Shown one piece after another: positions 43,271-52,148 of a stretch of 64,000 bases of DNA. The notes beneath the pieces were generated by a model. It searched no databases and was not told the DNA's origin. It was given only the letters and a program-made list of their open reading frames with translations. A program made the position numbers and the translations under genes. This DNA is from Beijerinckia sp. 28-YEA-48. Lineage in GTDB: Bacteria > Pseudomonadota > Alphaproteobacteria > Rhizobiales > Beijerinckiaceae. The stretch's first letter is position 1. Every line of letters begins with the position of its first letter. Location: the NCBI RefSeq assembly GCF_900104955.1, contig NZ_FNSI01000001.1, positions 2,142,001-2,206,000 of the forward strand, read 5' to 3'.

Positions 43271-44317
43271 CTAGCCCCTGACGACCGCGTCGCTCACCGT
43301 GCGGTGAATGCGCATCAGCTCAACCAATGTGTCCGGCTTGCGCCGTCCGCAGCCGCATTCCGTCGCAACGCCAAATCGGGGCGCGAACTTCAGCGCCGCG
43401 GCGATACGCTTGCGTGTGCCTTCGACGCCATCCGTCATGTGAACCAGACCGAGGAACAATTCCGTTTCCGGATGTAGCTTCAGACCGCCCAACGCCTCGT
43501 AATATTTCGCGTCGGAGCGCTCCTTCGGCACCGGCAGGTGCAGCCAGTCGAGTTTGCGCGTCAAACCACGCACGACACCATTGGCGACGGAGACGAGTTT
43601 CGAAGTGTCTTCCGGCTCCTTGAAATGACGGCCGCCGCTGTCACCATAGCAAAGATGAAAGCCGAGCTCGACGTTGCCAGGCACGTGATTGCCGAGGCGC
43701 ACCAGCCGCGAAATGATGTCGGCCTCGGGGTTCTTAAACGCATGCGGCATCACGCCTTCAAGAATGGCGAATTCAATGGCCGTGTCCCACTGGATTGCAA
43801 GATCGCTGGCGGGGATGGCCGCGACAATGGCGTCAAGCTCCGCCAGCATCGCAGCTTCATAGAGCGGCTCCAACTTGGGCTGATCTTCCGGGAAGACGAA
43901 AATAGTCGCGGGTGCGATCGGCGTCGGCAGGCAGACTTGGAACTTCGTATCGCGCCCGATCTTGCCAGCCTCCTTGAGCGCCTTGAACGACACATAGGAC
44001 GCCTCGGCCGCGGCGGCGTAGCCCAAGGGTGGAAACTTCACGTCATCAACGGTAGCTCCAGGCTTAAGCCGGAATTTTGGGCGTTTGAGATATCCCATAT
44101 CGAATATCTCCGACGTCAGCGCCGGAACGGCGTTAAACACGTCGTGCTGCCACTGCGTCCAATTGATCCGCGCGCCGGTTTCCCCGTCGGGAATGCGCTT
44201 GAGATGGCGGCCAAGGTTTTCGCTGGCAAATCTAAAGACCGTCTCGGAATCAGCGAGTGGAACGCTGCCAACCAGCAATGCGCCTTGGACGTTTGTTGCC
44301 TGCGTAACATCCGCCAT
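43271..44317 (-). CDS. MetE-like cobalamin-independent methyltransferase-family protein
   Basis: A protein of 348 residues related to the C-terminal barrel of methionine synthase MetE and to the UROD/MetE-like superfamily. Candidate zinc ligands are H221 and C223 in GFHLCYGD, and a cysteine in ATECGCGRR (C321 or C323). It lacks the N-terminal half of MetE, so it is not a housekeeping MetE. It might move a methyl group from a catabolic substrate. It is divided by 141 bp from a LysR gene on the same strand. Confidence 0.7.
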   Translation of the reverse strand: MADVTQATNVQGALLVGSVPLADSETVFRFASENLGRHLKRIPDGETGARINWTQWQHDVFNAVPALTSEIFDMGYLKRPKFRLKPGATVDDVKFPPLGYAAAAEASYVSFKALKEAGKIGRDTKFQVCLPTPIAPATIFVFPEDQPKLEPLYEAAMLAELDAIVAAIPASDLAIQWDTAIEFAILEGVMPHAFKNPEADIISRLVRLGNHVPGNVELGFHLCYGDSGGRHFKEPEDTSKLVSVANGVVRGLTRKLDWLHLPVPKERSDAKYYEALGGLKLHPETELFLGLVHMTDGVEGTRKRIAAALKFAPRFGVATECGCGRRKPDTLVELMRIHRTVSDAVVRG

Positions 44318-44458
44318 GGCGGACCTCCCTGTCCATTTGCCAATGCTTCCTGCGCTTGATTTCAGTTTCCGCCAACTCCCGTCACATAAGCCAGTTCTAT
44401 ATCGGAATTATTGGCATGCCGAATTGGAATTCAGCCGAAATGGCGCACGGCGGGCGGC

Positions 44459-45394
44459 CTAGCCTTTGCCCTTGGAGCCGTCCGATGTACCAAACAAGGT
44501 GCGCAACGTCGAACGAAACCAACGATGGCCGGCGTCCTGCTGCACGCGCTCGTGCCAGAATTGGCTGATTTCAATGCGCGGCAATGGCAATGGCGTCGCA
44601 AACGGCATGAGTTTGAGATCATCCGCCAGATACATCGCCAGCCGCGCCGGGAGCGTCCCGACGGCATCGGTCTTGCTCACAACCATGGCGCTCGTCACGA
44701 AGCTCGGCACACGCACATGGACCCGATCGGGGTCCAGCTTGGCGGCGAAAACACGTTCCAGCGCCTGATGCGCGCCATGTCCGGTGGGAGACGACGTCAC
44801 GATCACATGCCGTTCGCGCAAGAAGGCTTCCGGCCTGACCAGCTTTCCAACGCGGGGATGCGTCCTACGGACCACGCTCATGTAGGTGTCGGTGTAGAGC
44901 CGCTGGCGGCGCATGTTGGCCGTGGCACCGGGAAATACGCCCACCACAACATCCGCCTCGCCGGCTTCAAGGCGCGCCTCGATGGGCCGCGAGTCGAGCG
45001 GCATGGCCTTGAGCCGCAGGCCCAGTCCCTGCTTTTCCAGATAGGCGATGATCGGCGGCACCAGCTGCGCCATGCCAACTTCCGTAACGATCATGGAGAA
45101 TTCGCGCGAGGATGCCTGCGGATCGAACGCGGCGGAAGAGGCGCGCATGACGTCCGAGGTCGTCAGCAAATCCTTCAATGGCTTTGCCAGATCGAGCGCG
45201 CGCGGCGTCGGATGCATCGCCAAGCCGACGCGAACGAACAAGGGATCGCCAAAATGGGCACGCAGCTTGGTCAGCGCCTTGCTGACGGTCGGCTGGGTCG
45301 TATCAAGGATCTGCGCGGCGCGCGTCAGGCTCCGAACTTCCAGCAGCAAGGCGAGGACGCGCAGATGCCGCAAGCTGATATTGCTTTCGTCCAT
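44459..45394 (-). CDS. LysR-family transcriptional regulator
   Basis: A regulator of 311 residues. The winged helix (residues 1-65) reads LRHLRVLALLLEVRSLTRAA, then DTTQPTVSKALTKLRAHFGD with LFVRVG after, of the NahR/LinR-like group. The effector domain covers about 90-300. It is divergent from a Bug receptor gene at 45582, and the gap between them has two inverted repeats. The MetE-like gene lies downstream on the same strand. It probably controls uptake through the receptor; the ligand is unknown. Confidence 0.9.
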   Translation of the reverse strand: MDESNISLRHLRVLALLLEVRSLTRAAQILDTTQPTVSKALTKLRAHFGDPLFVRVGLAMHPTPRALDLAKPLKDLLTTSDVMRASSAAFDPQASSREFSMIVTEVGMAQLVPPIIAYLEKQGLGLRLKAMPLDSRPIEARLEAGEADVVVGVFPGATANMRRQRLYTDTYMSVVRRTHPRVGKLVRPEAFLRERHVIVTSSPTGHGAHQALERVFAAKLDPDRVHVRVPSFVTSAMVVSKTDAVGTLPARLAMYLADDLKLMPFATPLPLPRIEISQFWHERVQQDAGHRWFRSTLRTLFGTSDGSKGKG

Positions 45395-45450
45395 GCGCTC
45401 CCGTCCTCACCCAGAGGCAAGGGCTCCCCTCAGCCCAAGCCTTCCGTTCC

Positions 45451-45547
45451 AATCTAGAATGCAGACAATTCCAGATTGCCGCTACGCAGTCCAGACGATC
45501 CGGTAGACGCTTGTCTCCAGTGACAGGTCAGACTTGAAAATCAAGTC
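45451..45547. promoter_or_regulatory. Two inverted repeats in a LysR/Bug divergent promoter
   Basis: First, AATCTAGAAT-N7-ATTCCAGATT (45451-45477, one mismatch). Second, GACTTGA-AAA-TCAAGTC (45531-45547, perfect). Both lie between the LysR start (45394) and the receptor start (45582), as expected for recognition and activation sites of a LysR protein. Assignment is by position only. Confidence 0.45.
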
Positions 45548-45581
45548 CGCTGCATCAGCATGGCCTTCACCGGAGGGAGAA

Positions 45582-46571
45582 ATGACCACACTCAAGGGCC
45601 TCTTACGTCCCCTGTCCGCCACCATCTTCGCGACACTGCTGTTGCTGCCGCCAAATGGCGCGAAGGCACAGGCTCCAGCCTACCCTTCCGACAATGTGCA
45701 TTTCATCTGTGGCTTCGCCGCCGGCAGCGGCGCGGACATTATCGTCCGCTTCTTCGCCAACAAAATGCAGGCGATCCTTGGAAAGACCGTCATTGTCGAG
45801 AATAAACCAGGCGCCATCGGCAATATCGCGACCGAATATGTCGCGCGCGCCAAGCCAGACGGCTACACCGTCTATGTCACCAGCGGCGACGCATTGGCGA
45901 CCAATATGCACATATTCAAGACTCCCACCGTCGATGTGATCAAGCAGCTGCAAATCGTCACGACCATCAACCGCATGCCGATGATGATCGCGGTCAGCAT
46001 CTCCTCCCCTTACAAGACCGTCGATGAACTGACCAAGGCGATGAAGGAAAAGGGCGATAAAGCCAGTTACGCGACCACCAACCCACCGGCTCGTGTTGTT
46101 GGCGCCATGTACAAGACGACCGGCGGATTGTCGTCCGTCGAGATTCAATACAAGACGACCGCCGACACGCTCAACGATGTGACCAGTGGCGCAGTCGACT
46201 ACGCCATCTACGATCCGGTGTTCGCCACGATCCAGGCCAGGCAGGGCAAGATTCGCATCCTCGCCGTTGCCACGGGCGAGCGCCTGAAATCCGCGCCGGA
46301 ATATCCGACCATGACAGAGCTCGGCTACAAGATGAATCTCGTCAGCTGGTGGGGCGCCATGGTGCCCACGGGTACGCCCCAGCCAATCGTCGAGAAGCTT
46401 CGCGACGGCTTTGCGCAGATCATCGCCAGCGAGGACGGCAAGAAGTTCCTCGGCTCGATCGCAAGCGACCCCTGGATCATTGGCTCGGAGGAAGCGCAGC
46501 AGTATTGGCGCAAGGAAGTCGACGACTGGCGCGAGTACGTTCGTCTCGCCAAGATCGAGCCGCAGGGATAG
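45582..46571 (+). CDS. Orphan Bug-type receptor (TctC family), second
   Basis: A receptor of 329 residues with a signal peptide (cleavage near GAKAQAP). Bug motifs are VHFICGFAAGSGADIIVRFF, then VIVENKPGAIGNIATEYVAR with AKPDGYT. The ATG has GGAGGGAG just upstream; the frame continues 16 codons further back. No TctAB genes are near. Divergent from a LysR gene, which probably regulates it. Confidence 0.92.
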   Translation: MTTLKGLLRPLSATIFATLLLLPPNGAKAQAPAYPSDNVHFICGFAAGSGADIIVRFFANKMQAILGKTVIVENKPGAIGNIATEYVARAKPDGYTVYVTSGDALATNMHIFKTPTVDVIKQLQIVTTINRMPMMIAVSISSPYKTVDELTKAMKEKGDKASYATTNPPARVVGAMYKTTGGLSSVEIQYKTTADTLNDVTSGAVDYAIYDPVFATIQARQGKIRILAVATGERLKSAPEYPTMTELGYKMNLVSWWGAMVPTGTPQPIVEKLRDGFAQIIASEDGKKFLGSIASDPWIIGSEEAQQYWRKEVDDWREYVRLAKIEPQG

Positions 46572-46624
46572 CCGTTTTCACTATCCTTCCGCTGCGATGC
46601 TGGAGGCTTCGGCGGTTCCCACGC

Positions 46625-46737
46625 AAAAGCCCCGCTGCCTGGGGGGCAACGGGGCTCGTAGTCTGTTGGCGATAACATTAGGGACTGCTCCGCCACTGCC
46701 AAGGCTAGGCTGCTAGCCTGACACGAAGCTGACAGCC
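46625..46737 (-). ncRNA. Candidate small RNA, copy 1 of a two-copy family
   Basis: On the minus strand this stretch ends in an intrinsic terminator: GAGCCCCGTTGCC paired with GGCAGCGGGGC, then TTTT. Upstream it shares ordered blocks with 48049-48180 (GTCAGCTTC, CTAGCC, GTGGCG, AGCAGTCCC). No reading frame is kept between the copies, so an RNA product is more likely than a protein. It could also be the trailer of the ParB-like gene (stop at 46859). Confidence 0.4.
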
Positions 46738-46797
46738 TGCAAAAAGCTCGTCTTGCGCGCTAATAGCGGTTTGCAGTTTGGCTCAGTCAAACGCCAC

Positions 46798-46862
46798 AAA
46801 GACGCATCAGCGCAAGGATCCCGGGCAAAACTGCGTTTCGACCGAAATGCAATTTGTCTTAA
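46798..46862. repeat. Dispersed palindromic repeat, copy B
   Basis: Aligned with copy A at 38110-38174 over about 65 bp (shared AAGACGC, AGGATC, GCAAA, CGTTTC, ACCGAAA and TTTG blocks). The palindrome is imperfect here. It overlaps the stop codon of the ParB-like gene. Confidence 0.55.
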
Positions 46863-47485
46863 TCGTCGGAAGAAGGCCCGCACCAGCCTGGGAGATAGAT
46901 GGCGTCGTGGCTCTTGGCCGCCGCCAGCGCCTTTTCCAGCGCCTTATCGAAGTTTTTATCGACCAGCTTGCCGGGCATCTGGCGGCGCAGGAAATCGGCC
47001 CAGAGGAACTCGCTAAACGGCGTCGTGTCCTTGGCGAAGCCGCCGGCACGGCGCAGTTCGCCAGCCAGGCTGCGGAACGGGTCGTCCTTCAGGTCGACCA
47101 CGGATTTCGGCAGATCCTTGAATGGCCGCCGCTCACCCTTGGCATCATAAGGATAGGCCCAGCGCTTGTTGTCCATCACGCCCCAAAAAGCATCGCGGCT
47201 GACCATGGACAGATCGCCGATGATGGCCACGAGGATGTCTTTGACACCTTCGTCGTGGAGCGCCCGCGTCAGGTGATGATGGTCGACGACGTAATAGCGC
47301 CCGTCCGGGCCCAGGACGACCGGGATCATGTGCTTGCCGAGAAGTTCGGACTGCTTCTTCTTGGACTTGTGCTCGCGCCAGCGTTGGCGCTTCTCTTTGA
47401 CCTCGCGCATGCCGACGGTCATTTGTGTCGGGCGTAGCGCCAAGATCGGGACCGGATGGATTTTCGGCTCACGCGTGTTGGCCAT
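46859..47485 (-). CDS. ParB-like domain protein (ParBc_2 type)
   Basis: A protein of 208 residues. HPVPILALRPTQMTVGMREV at the start and YYVVDHHHLTRALHDEG near residue 65 match the putative ParB-like nuclease family (ParBc_2). These are stand-alone proteins, unrelated in function to chromosome partition as far as known. There is no partner ParA and no signal peptide. Its last codon overlaps a dispersed repeat. Function unknown. Confidence 0.8.
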   Translation of the reverse strand: MANTREPKIHPVPILALRPTQMTVGMREVKEKRQRWREHKSKKKQSELLGKHMIPVVLGPDGRYYVVDHHHLTRALHDEGVKDILVAIIGDLSMVSRDAFWGVMDNKRWAYPYDAKGERRPFKDLPKSVVDLKDDPFRSLAGELRRAGGFAKDTTPFSEFLWADFLRRQMPGKLVDKNFDKALEKALAAAKSHDAIYLPGWCGPSSDD

Positions 47486-47884
47486 GATCGAACACCTCTT
47501 GTTTCATCGTGCGGAAACTGGAGCGGCCCCAAGGCCATTCAAATCATTCTTTATTCGATCAGGCAAATCGCCGGATCGATCGCACGCTGGTGTTTCGGTC
47601 GCGAGGAAAGCAGGCCCTGCCACCGCAGGGAGGATGGCAGGGCGAGGTGGCGCACCGTTGTGGAGCGGCGATGGCCACGGTTTGCCCCTGCTGAACGGAG
47701 CTTGGGCATCGGCATGTAAGCCCATGGATCTGACCGGCTGCTGACCTTTAGCGGGGGCAATCAGACCAAGCGTCTCCATCAAAGCCCCTGTGCATTCCAG
47801 ACCCCGGCCAGATTCCTGCAAGCTTGTTGTCAGGAGAATCAAGAACACTTGGGCGAGGTGTCGAGAACGAGGTCAGCCGGATTT
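47486..47884. other. Noncoding gap with one hairpin
   Basis: No convincing gene is seen in this 399-bp gap. A perfect hairpin CCCTGCCA with TGGCAGGG (47615-47642) is the only clear structure. The promoter of the leftward ParB-like gene should lie at its left end. Confidence 0.5.
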
Positions 47885-48022
47885 ATGTCGGATCGCGCAA
47901 TTTTGTTTCTGGCTATGGCCGTCGTGGCGGTGCTCGCCTTGTCCGCACTGGTGATTGTGATGGCGACAGAGGATCCCGCCGAGCCGCCAGAACAGAGCTA
48001 TCTGGTGCCGACCATCCAATAA
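47885..48022 (+). CDS. Small single-span membrane protein (45 residues)
   Basis: A 45-residue frame with one strongly hydrophobic helix (AILFLAMAVVAVLALSALVI, residues 5-24) and a short acidic, Pro-rich tail (TEDPAEPPEQSY). The ribosome site is weak. Such small membrane proteins are common and usually unannotated; the regular hydrophobic segment supports it. Confidence 0.4.
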   Translation: MSDRAILFLAMAVVAVLALSALVIVMATEDPAEPPEQSYLVPTIQ

Positions 48023-48048
48023 AATGCCCCGTGCATGACATGACATGG

Positions 48049-48180
48049 AAAAGCCCCGCTGCCTGGCGGCAACGGGGCCCAGTTGGTTGTGCAGTGTGCG
48101 GCGAACCACAATGGGGACTGCTTATCGCCACGTCTCAGGCTAGGGAGCCGGGCTTACAAGAAGCTGACCGTTTTCCGGAA
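48049..48180 (-). ncRNA. Candidate small RNA, copy 2 of a two-copy family
   Basis: On the minus strand the stretch ends in the terminator GGGCCCCGTTGCCGCCAGGC, AGCGGGGC, TTTT, nearly the same as at 46625. Blocks shared with copy 1 lie in the same order and at similar spacing over about 110 nt. It starts about 60 bp after the stop of the molybdopterin subunit gene, so read-through from that gene is an alternative source. Confidence 0.4.
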
Positions 48181-48239
48181 ACGACACCCTGCCGCCCTGC
48201 CTGCTGAACACATGTAAGATACTGTATCAAAAAGATTTA

Positions 48240-50432
48240 TTAGGCCGGAAGCTTGGTAATTAACTTATCCAATGTCACCGGATAGTCCCGCACGCGCACG
48301 CCGGTGGCATTGTAGATCGCATTGGCGATCGCCGCGCTGACGCCGCACAGACCCAGCTCACCGACGCCCTTGGCCTTCATCGGCGAGGACATCGGATCGA
48401 CCTCGTCGAGGAAGATCACTTCCTGGTCGTGGATGTCGGCGTGGACCGGCACTTCGTATCCAGCAAGATCGTGGTTGACGAAGAAGCCCCGGCCCTTGTC
48501 GACCGCCAGTTCCTCCATCAGCGCGGCGCCGACGCCCATGGTCATCGCCCCGATCACCTGGCTGCGGGCCGACTTCGGATTGAGAATACGGCCGGCGGCG
48601 CAGACGGCGAGCATCCGGCGAATGCGGACTTCGGCAGTTGCCGCATCCACCCCCACTTCGACGAAATGCGCCGCGAAGGTCGATTGCTGATAGCGCCGGC
48701 TGAGATCGCCGAATTCGATCTTATCTTCGGCCGACAAGCCCGCCGCGCCCGCCGCTTCCGCCAAAGAGACACGGCGATTGCCCTGCTGGACAAAGCCGTC
48801 GCTGAAGGCCGCATCGTCTGAATTGAAGCCGACTTTTTGGGCCACGGCTTCGCGCAGCTTGACGCAGGCGGCATAGACGCCCGACGTCGACATGTTGGCG
48901 CCCCACTGGCCACCGGAACCGGCCGAGAGGGGAAATTGCGAGTCTCCCAGGCGCACCACCACCTTGTCGATGGTCACGCCCATCATCTCGGCCGCCGTCT
49001 GCGCGATGATGGTGTAACTGCCGGTGCCGATGTCGGTCATGTCGGTTTCCACCGTCACCACGCCGCGCCCGTCGAGCCGGACCCGCGCGCCCGATGTGGT
49101 CACCAGATTGTTGCGGAAGCCGGCGGCGACGCCCATGCCCACAAGCCAGCGGCCGTCGCGCAGCTGCGCTGGCTGCGCCTTGCGTTCAGCCCAGCCGAAA
49201 CGCTCCGCGCCCAGCCGCAGACATTCGACCAGTTGACGCTGGCTGAAGCGGCGCTCGGGATGTTCCGGATCGACCTGCGTGTCGTTGAGGATGCGAAACG
49301 CGACTGGATCCATGTTGAGCTTTTCCGCCGTCTCATCCATGGCCATTTCCAAGGCCATCAGGCCCGGCGCCTCGCCCGGCGCACGCATGGCGTGCCCCTC
49401 CGGCAGGTCGAGCACGGCGAGCCGTGTTGCCGTCAGCCGGTTGGCACCAGCATAGAGCAGCCGCGTCTGCTGGATCGCCGCCTCCGGCCGCCCTCCCCGC
49501 AGATTGCCAGACCAGCTTTCATGGCCGATGGCGGTGATCTTACCGTCTGCCGTCGCGCCAATGCGCAGGCGCTGGATGGTGGCGGGGCGATGGGTGGTGT
49601 TGTTGGTGATCAGCGGCTGCGTCAGCGCCACTTTCACCGGGCGCTTGGCGAGGCGCGCGCCCAGCGCCGCGAGAACCACGTCGCTGCGCACGAACAGCTT
49701 GCCGCCGAAACCACCGCCGATATAGGGCGAGATCAGACGAACCTTGTCGCGCGGCATGCCCAAAGTGATGGCCAGATCGCGCGCGCCCCAGCCGATCATC
49801 TGGTTCGACGTCCAGACCGTCAGCTTGTCGCCCTCCCAGGCGGCCAGCGACGCATGCGGCTCCATCATCGCATGGGACTGATCGGGCGTCGTATAGGTGG
49901 CGTCATGCTGCACGGGCGCTGCGGCAAAGGCGCCGGCGAAATCCCCCACCGAGCCGCCGTTATCGCCGCCTTGCAGCAGGGGCGCGGTGTCGCGCGCCGC
50001 AGCCAGATCGAAGGCACCCTCATCACGCGCGTAGGTGACGCGCACCAAGCTTGCCGCCGCGCGCGCTTGTTCGAAAGTTTCGGCAACCACCAGAGCGATG
50101 GCCTGATGATAATGTTGAACCTGCGGCCCACCGAGCAGTTCGGCGGTGTTCCAGCTGCCTTTGCTGACCTTGCCGGCATTGTCAGCCGTGACGATCGCCA
50201 CCACGCCAGGCGCCGCCTTGGCGGCGGCGAGGTCCATGGCGGTGATACGCCCCTTGGCGATCGCCGCGCCGACGACGAAGCCATAGGCCTGATTGGCCAC
50301 GACATCATGCTGTTCATAGGCATAGCGCGCCGTGCCCGTGGTCTTGAACGGGCCATCGATCCGGTCGAGCGGTTGGCCGATGACCTTCAGCTGATCGATG
50401 GGATTGGTTGTGGAAGGTGTGTCGAAGCGCAT
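48240..50432 (-). CDS. Aldehyde oxidoreductase molybdopterin subunit (PaoC-like)
   Basis: A xanthine-oxidase-family large subunit of 730 residues. The N-terminal GTARYAYEQHDVVANQAYGF and MMEPHASLAAWEGDKLTVWT segments, the GGGFGGKLFVRSDVVLAALG molybdopterin loop, and a C-terminal KGVGELGLCGVSAAIANAIY with the catalytic glutamate are visible. It forms a complex with the two subunits encoded upstream, in the order of E. coli paoABC (aromatic aldehyde oxidation in the periplasm). The XdhC-like insertion chaperone PaoD is not in the window. Confidence 0.92.
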   Translation of the reverse strand: MRFDTPSTTNPIDQLKVIGQPLDRIDGPFKTTGTARYAYEQHDVVANQAYGFVVGAAIAKGRITAMDLAAAKAAPGVVAIVTADNAGKVSKGSWNTAELLGGPQVQHYHQAIALVVAETFEQARAAASLVRVTYARDEGAFDLAAARDTAPLLQGGDNGGSVGDFAGAFAAAPVQHDATYTTPDQSHAMMEPHASLAAWEGDKLTVWTSNQMIGWGARDLAITLGMPRDKVRLISPYIGGGFGGKLFVRSDVVLAALGARLAKRPVKVALTQPLITNNTTHRPATIQRLRIGATADGKITAIGHESWSGNLRGGRPEAAIQQTRLLYAGANRLTATRLAVLDLPEGHAMRAPGEAPGLMALEMAMDETAEKLNMDPVAFRILNDTQVDPEHPERRFSQRQLVECLRLGAERFGWAERKAQPAQLRDGRWLVGMGVAAGFRNNLVTTSGARVRLDGRGVVTVETDMTDIGTGSYTIIAQTAAEMMGVTIDKVVVRLGDSQFPLSAGSGGQWGANMSTSGVYAACVKLREAVAQKVGFNSDDAAFSDGFVQQGNRRVSLAEAAGAAGLSAEDKIEFGDLSRRYQQSTFAAHFVEVGVDAATAEVRIRRMLAVCAAGRILNPKSARSQVIGAMTMGVGAALMEELAVDKGRGFFVNHDLAGYEVPVHADIHDQEVIFLDEVDPMSSPMKAKGVGELGLCGVSAAIANAIYNATGVRVRDYPVTLDKLITKLPA

Positions 50433-50433
50433 G

Positions 50434-51384
50434 TCATGACCTCGCTTGCGTCAACACCGCCTGGAGCGTGCGCTCGACCAGCGGCAGTTTGAACCCGTTC
50501 TCATGGGTCGGTTTGGCGCCGGCGAGCAGTTGCTCCACCACCGCCTTGGCGCCGCGCGGCAAGTCTTTCTCGGCCGCTTCGACGCGCCAGGGCTTGTGGG
50601 CGACGCCACCGAGCGCCAGCCGGCCGCTGCCATCGGCCTGGACGATCGCGCCCACCGAAATCAGCGCGAAGGCATAAGAAGCGCGGTCACGCACCTTGCG
50701 ATAAATGTGCACGCCGCCGATTGGCTTGGGCAGGATGACGGCGGTGATGAGTTCGCCCGGCGTCAGCGTGGTTTCCAGATGCGGCGTGCGCGCCGGCCCG
50801 CGATAGAAATCGACGATCGGGATGCGGCGGACGGCGCCATCCGAGCGCACCGTTTCAACGGTCGCATCAAGCGCACGCATGGCCACCGCCATGTCGCTGG
50901 GATGAGTGGCGATGCAGGCGTCGCTCCCGCCGATGACAGCGTGCTGACGGCTGAAGCCTAGGAGCGCGCCGCAGCCGCTGCCGGGCTGGCGTTTGTTGCA
51001 CGGCTGGTTGGTGTCATAAAAATACGGGCAGCGCGTGCGTTGAAGCAGGTTGCCCGCCGTCGTCGCTTTGTTGCGCAACTGGCCCGAGGCGCCGGCGAGC
51101 AAAGCCCGAGACAGCAGCCCATAGTCGCGCCGCACATTGGCATCAGCGGCGAGATCGGTGTTGCGGACCAGAGCGCCGATACGCAAGCCACCGTCCGGCG
51201 TCGCCTCGATCTTGTCGAGCGCCAGGCCGTTGACATCGATCAGATGGACTGGCGTTTCGATCTCCAGTTTCATCAGATCAAGCAGATTTGTGCCGCCGGC
51301 GATGAATTTGGCGCCCTGCATCCGTGCCGCCGCTGCCGCGGCATCCCGAGGGGAGCTCGCCCGTTCGTAAGTGAAGGATTTCAT
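50434..51384 (-). CDS. Aldehyde oxidoreductase FAD subunit (PaoB-like)
   Basis: The FAD-binding subunit, 316 residues. [19 protein letters not shown] is the FAD-site region. The insert [20 protein letters not shown] followed by CGAL carries the cysteines of the extra 4Fe-4S cluster found in PaoB and hydroxybenzoyl-CoA reductase relatives. The frame is open upstream through the 2Fe-2S gene, but [11 protein letters not shown] is the conserved start and overlaps the preceding stop by 4 bp. Confidence 0.92.
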   Translation of the reverse strand: MKSFTYERASSPRDAAAAAARMQGAKFIAGGTNLLDLMKLEIETPVHLIDVNGLALDKIEATPDGGLRIGALVRNTDLAADANVRRDYGLLSRALLAGASGQLRNKATTAGNLLQRTRCPYFYDTNQPCNKRQPGSGCGALLGFSRQHAVIGGSDACIATHPSDMAVAMRALDATVETVRSDGAVRRIPIVDFYRGPARTPHLETTLTPGELITAVILPKPIGGVHIYRKVRDRASYAFALISVGAIVQADGSGRLALGGVAHKPWRVEAAEKDLPRGAKAVVEQLLAGAKPTHENGFKLPLVERTLQAVLTQARS

Positions 51385-52040
51385 GCCTTTCTCCCCGCGA
51401 CTTCGGTGATGGCGTCGATGATGTTCTGATAGGCACCGCAGCGGCAGATGTTGCCGCTCATGCGCTCGCGCAGTTCTTCGGGCGTGGCTTGCGATGCGGC
51501 GATCAGATCCGCTGTCACGTGGCTGGGGACGCCGGCCTGGATCTCGTTCAGCACGCTGATGGCCGAACAGATCTGGCCGGGGGTACAGTAGCCGCATTGA
51601 TAGCCATCGTGTTTCACGAACGCCGCCTGCATCTCGTGCAGGTTGTCTGGCTGGCCCAGGCCTTCGATCGTCGTAATCGTGTCGGCCACATGCATGACGG
51701 CCAGCGACAGGCAGGAATTGATCCGGCGACCATCGATCAAAACCGTGCAAGCGCCACACTGGCCGTGGTCGCAGCCTTTCTTAGTGCCGGTGAAGTGCAG
51801 ATGTTCGCGCAAGGCGTCGAGCAAGGTGGTGCGCGTGTCGAGTTCCAGCTCTTGCGGCTTGCCGTTGACCGTCAAGGAGACCTTCGCCAACACAACACCA
51901 GCGCCGGCCGCAGCAGTGCCACCGGTGGCGCGCGAACTCTGGGCCTGGGCCGCCGCCGGCGCCGCTGTGGCGACAACCGATGCGGCCCCCGCTTGCAGAA
52001 CCTGTCGACGGGTTGCCTCGTAGTCACAGGGAGGTTGCAT
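51381..52040 (-). CDS. Aldehyde oxidoreductase 2Fe-2S subunit with Tat signal (PaoA-like)
   Basis: The small electron-transfer subunit, 219 residues. A twin-arginine signal ([20 protein letters not shown]) shows the complex is exported folded to the periplasm. The plant-type cluster is bound by [16 protein letters not shown] and NSCLSLA; the second cluster by [10 protein letters not shown] and NICRCGAY. First gene of the operon with the FAD and molybdopterin subunits. Confidence 0.95.
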   Translation of the reverse strand: MQPPCDYEATRRQVLQAGAASVVATAAPAAAQAQSSRATGGTAAAGAGVVLAKVSLTVNGKPQELELDTRTTLLDALREHLHFTGTKKGCDHGQCGACTVLIDGRRINSCLSLAVMHVADTITTIEGLGQPDNLHEMQAAFVKHDGYQCGYCTPGQICSAISVLNEIQAGVPSHVTADLIAASQATPEELRERMSGNICRCGAYQNIIDAITEVAGRKA

Positions 52041-52148
52041 GTCGAACTCCGTATTGATGGGCTTCAGATGGTGACGTCGCGGCGATTGCCGCGGACGCTA
52101 CTCCTGGATGAACCTGAGACATCCGCTGATGACGGGCGGGATCGGACG

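Noticed and set aside
46859..47485. The ParB-like protein as a chromosome or plasmid partition factor
   Set aside because: It lacks the helix-turn-helix domain of ParB, there is no parA nearby, and the HHH motif matches the stand-alone ParBc_2 type.
48837..50492. A 551-codon rightward open frame opposite the molybdopterin subunit
   Set aside because: Antisense shadow; the product is rich in His, Arg and Gly without domains, and the minus strand holds a full PaoC-like protein.
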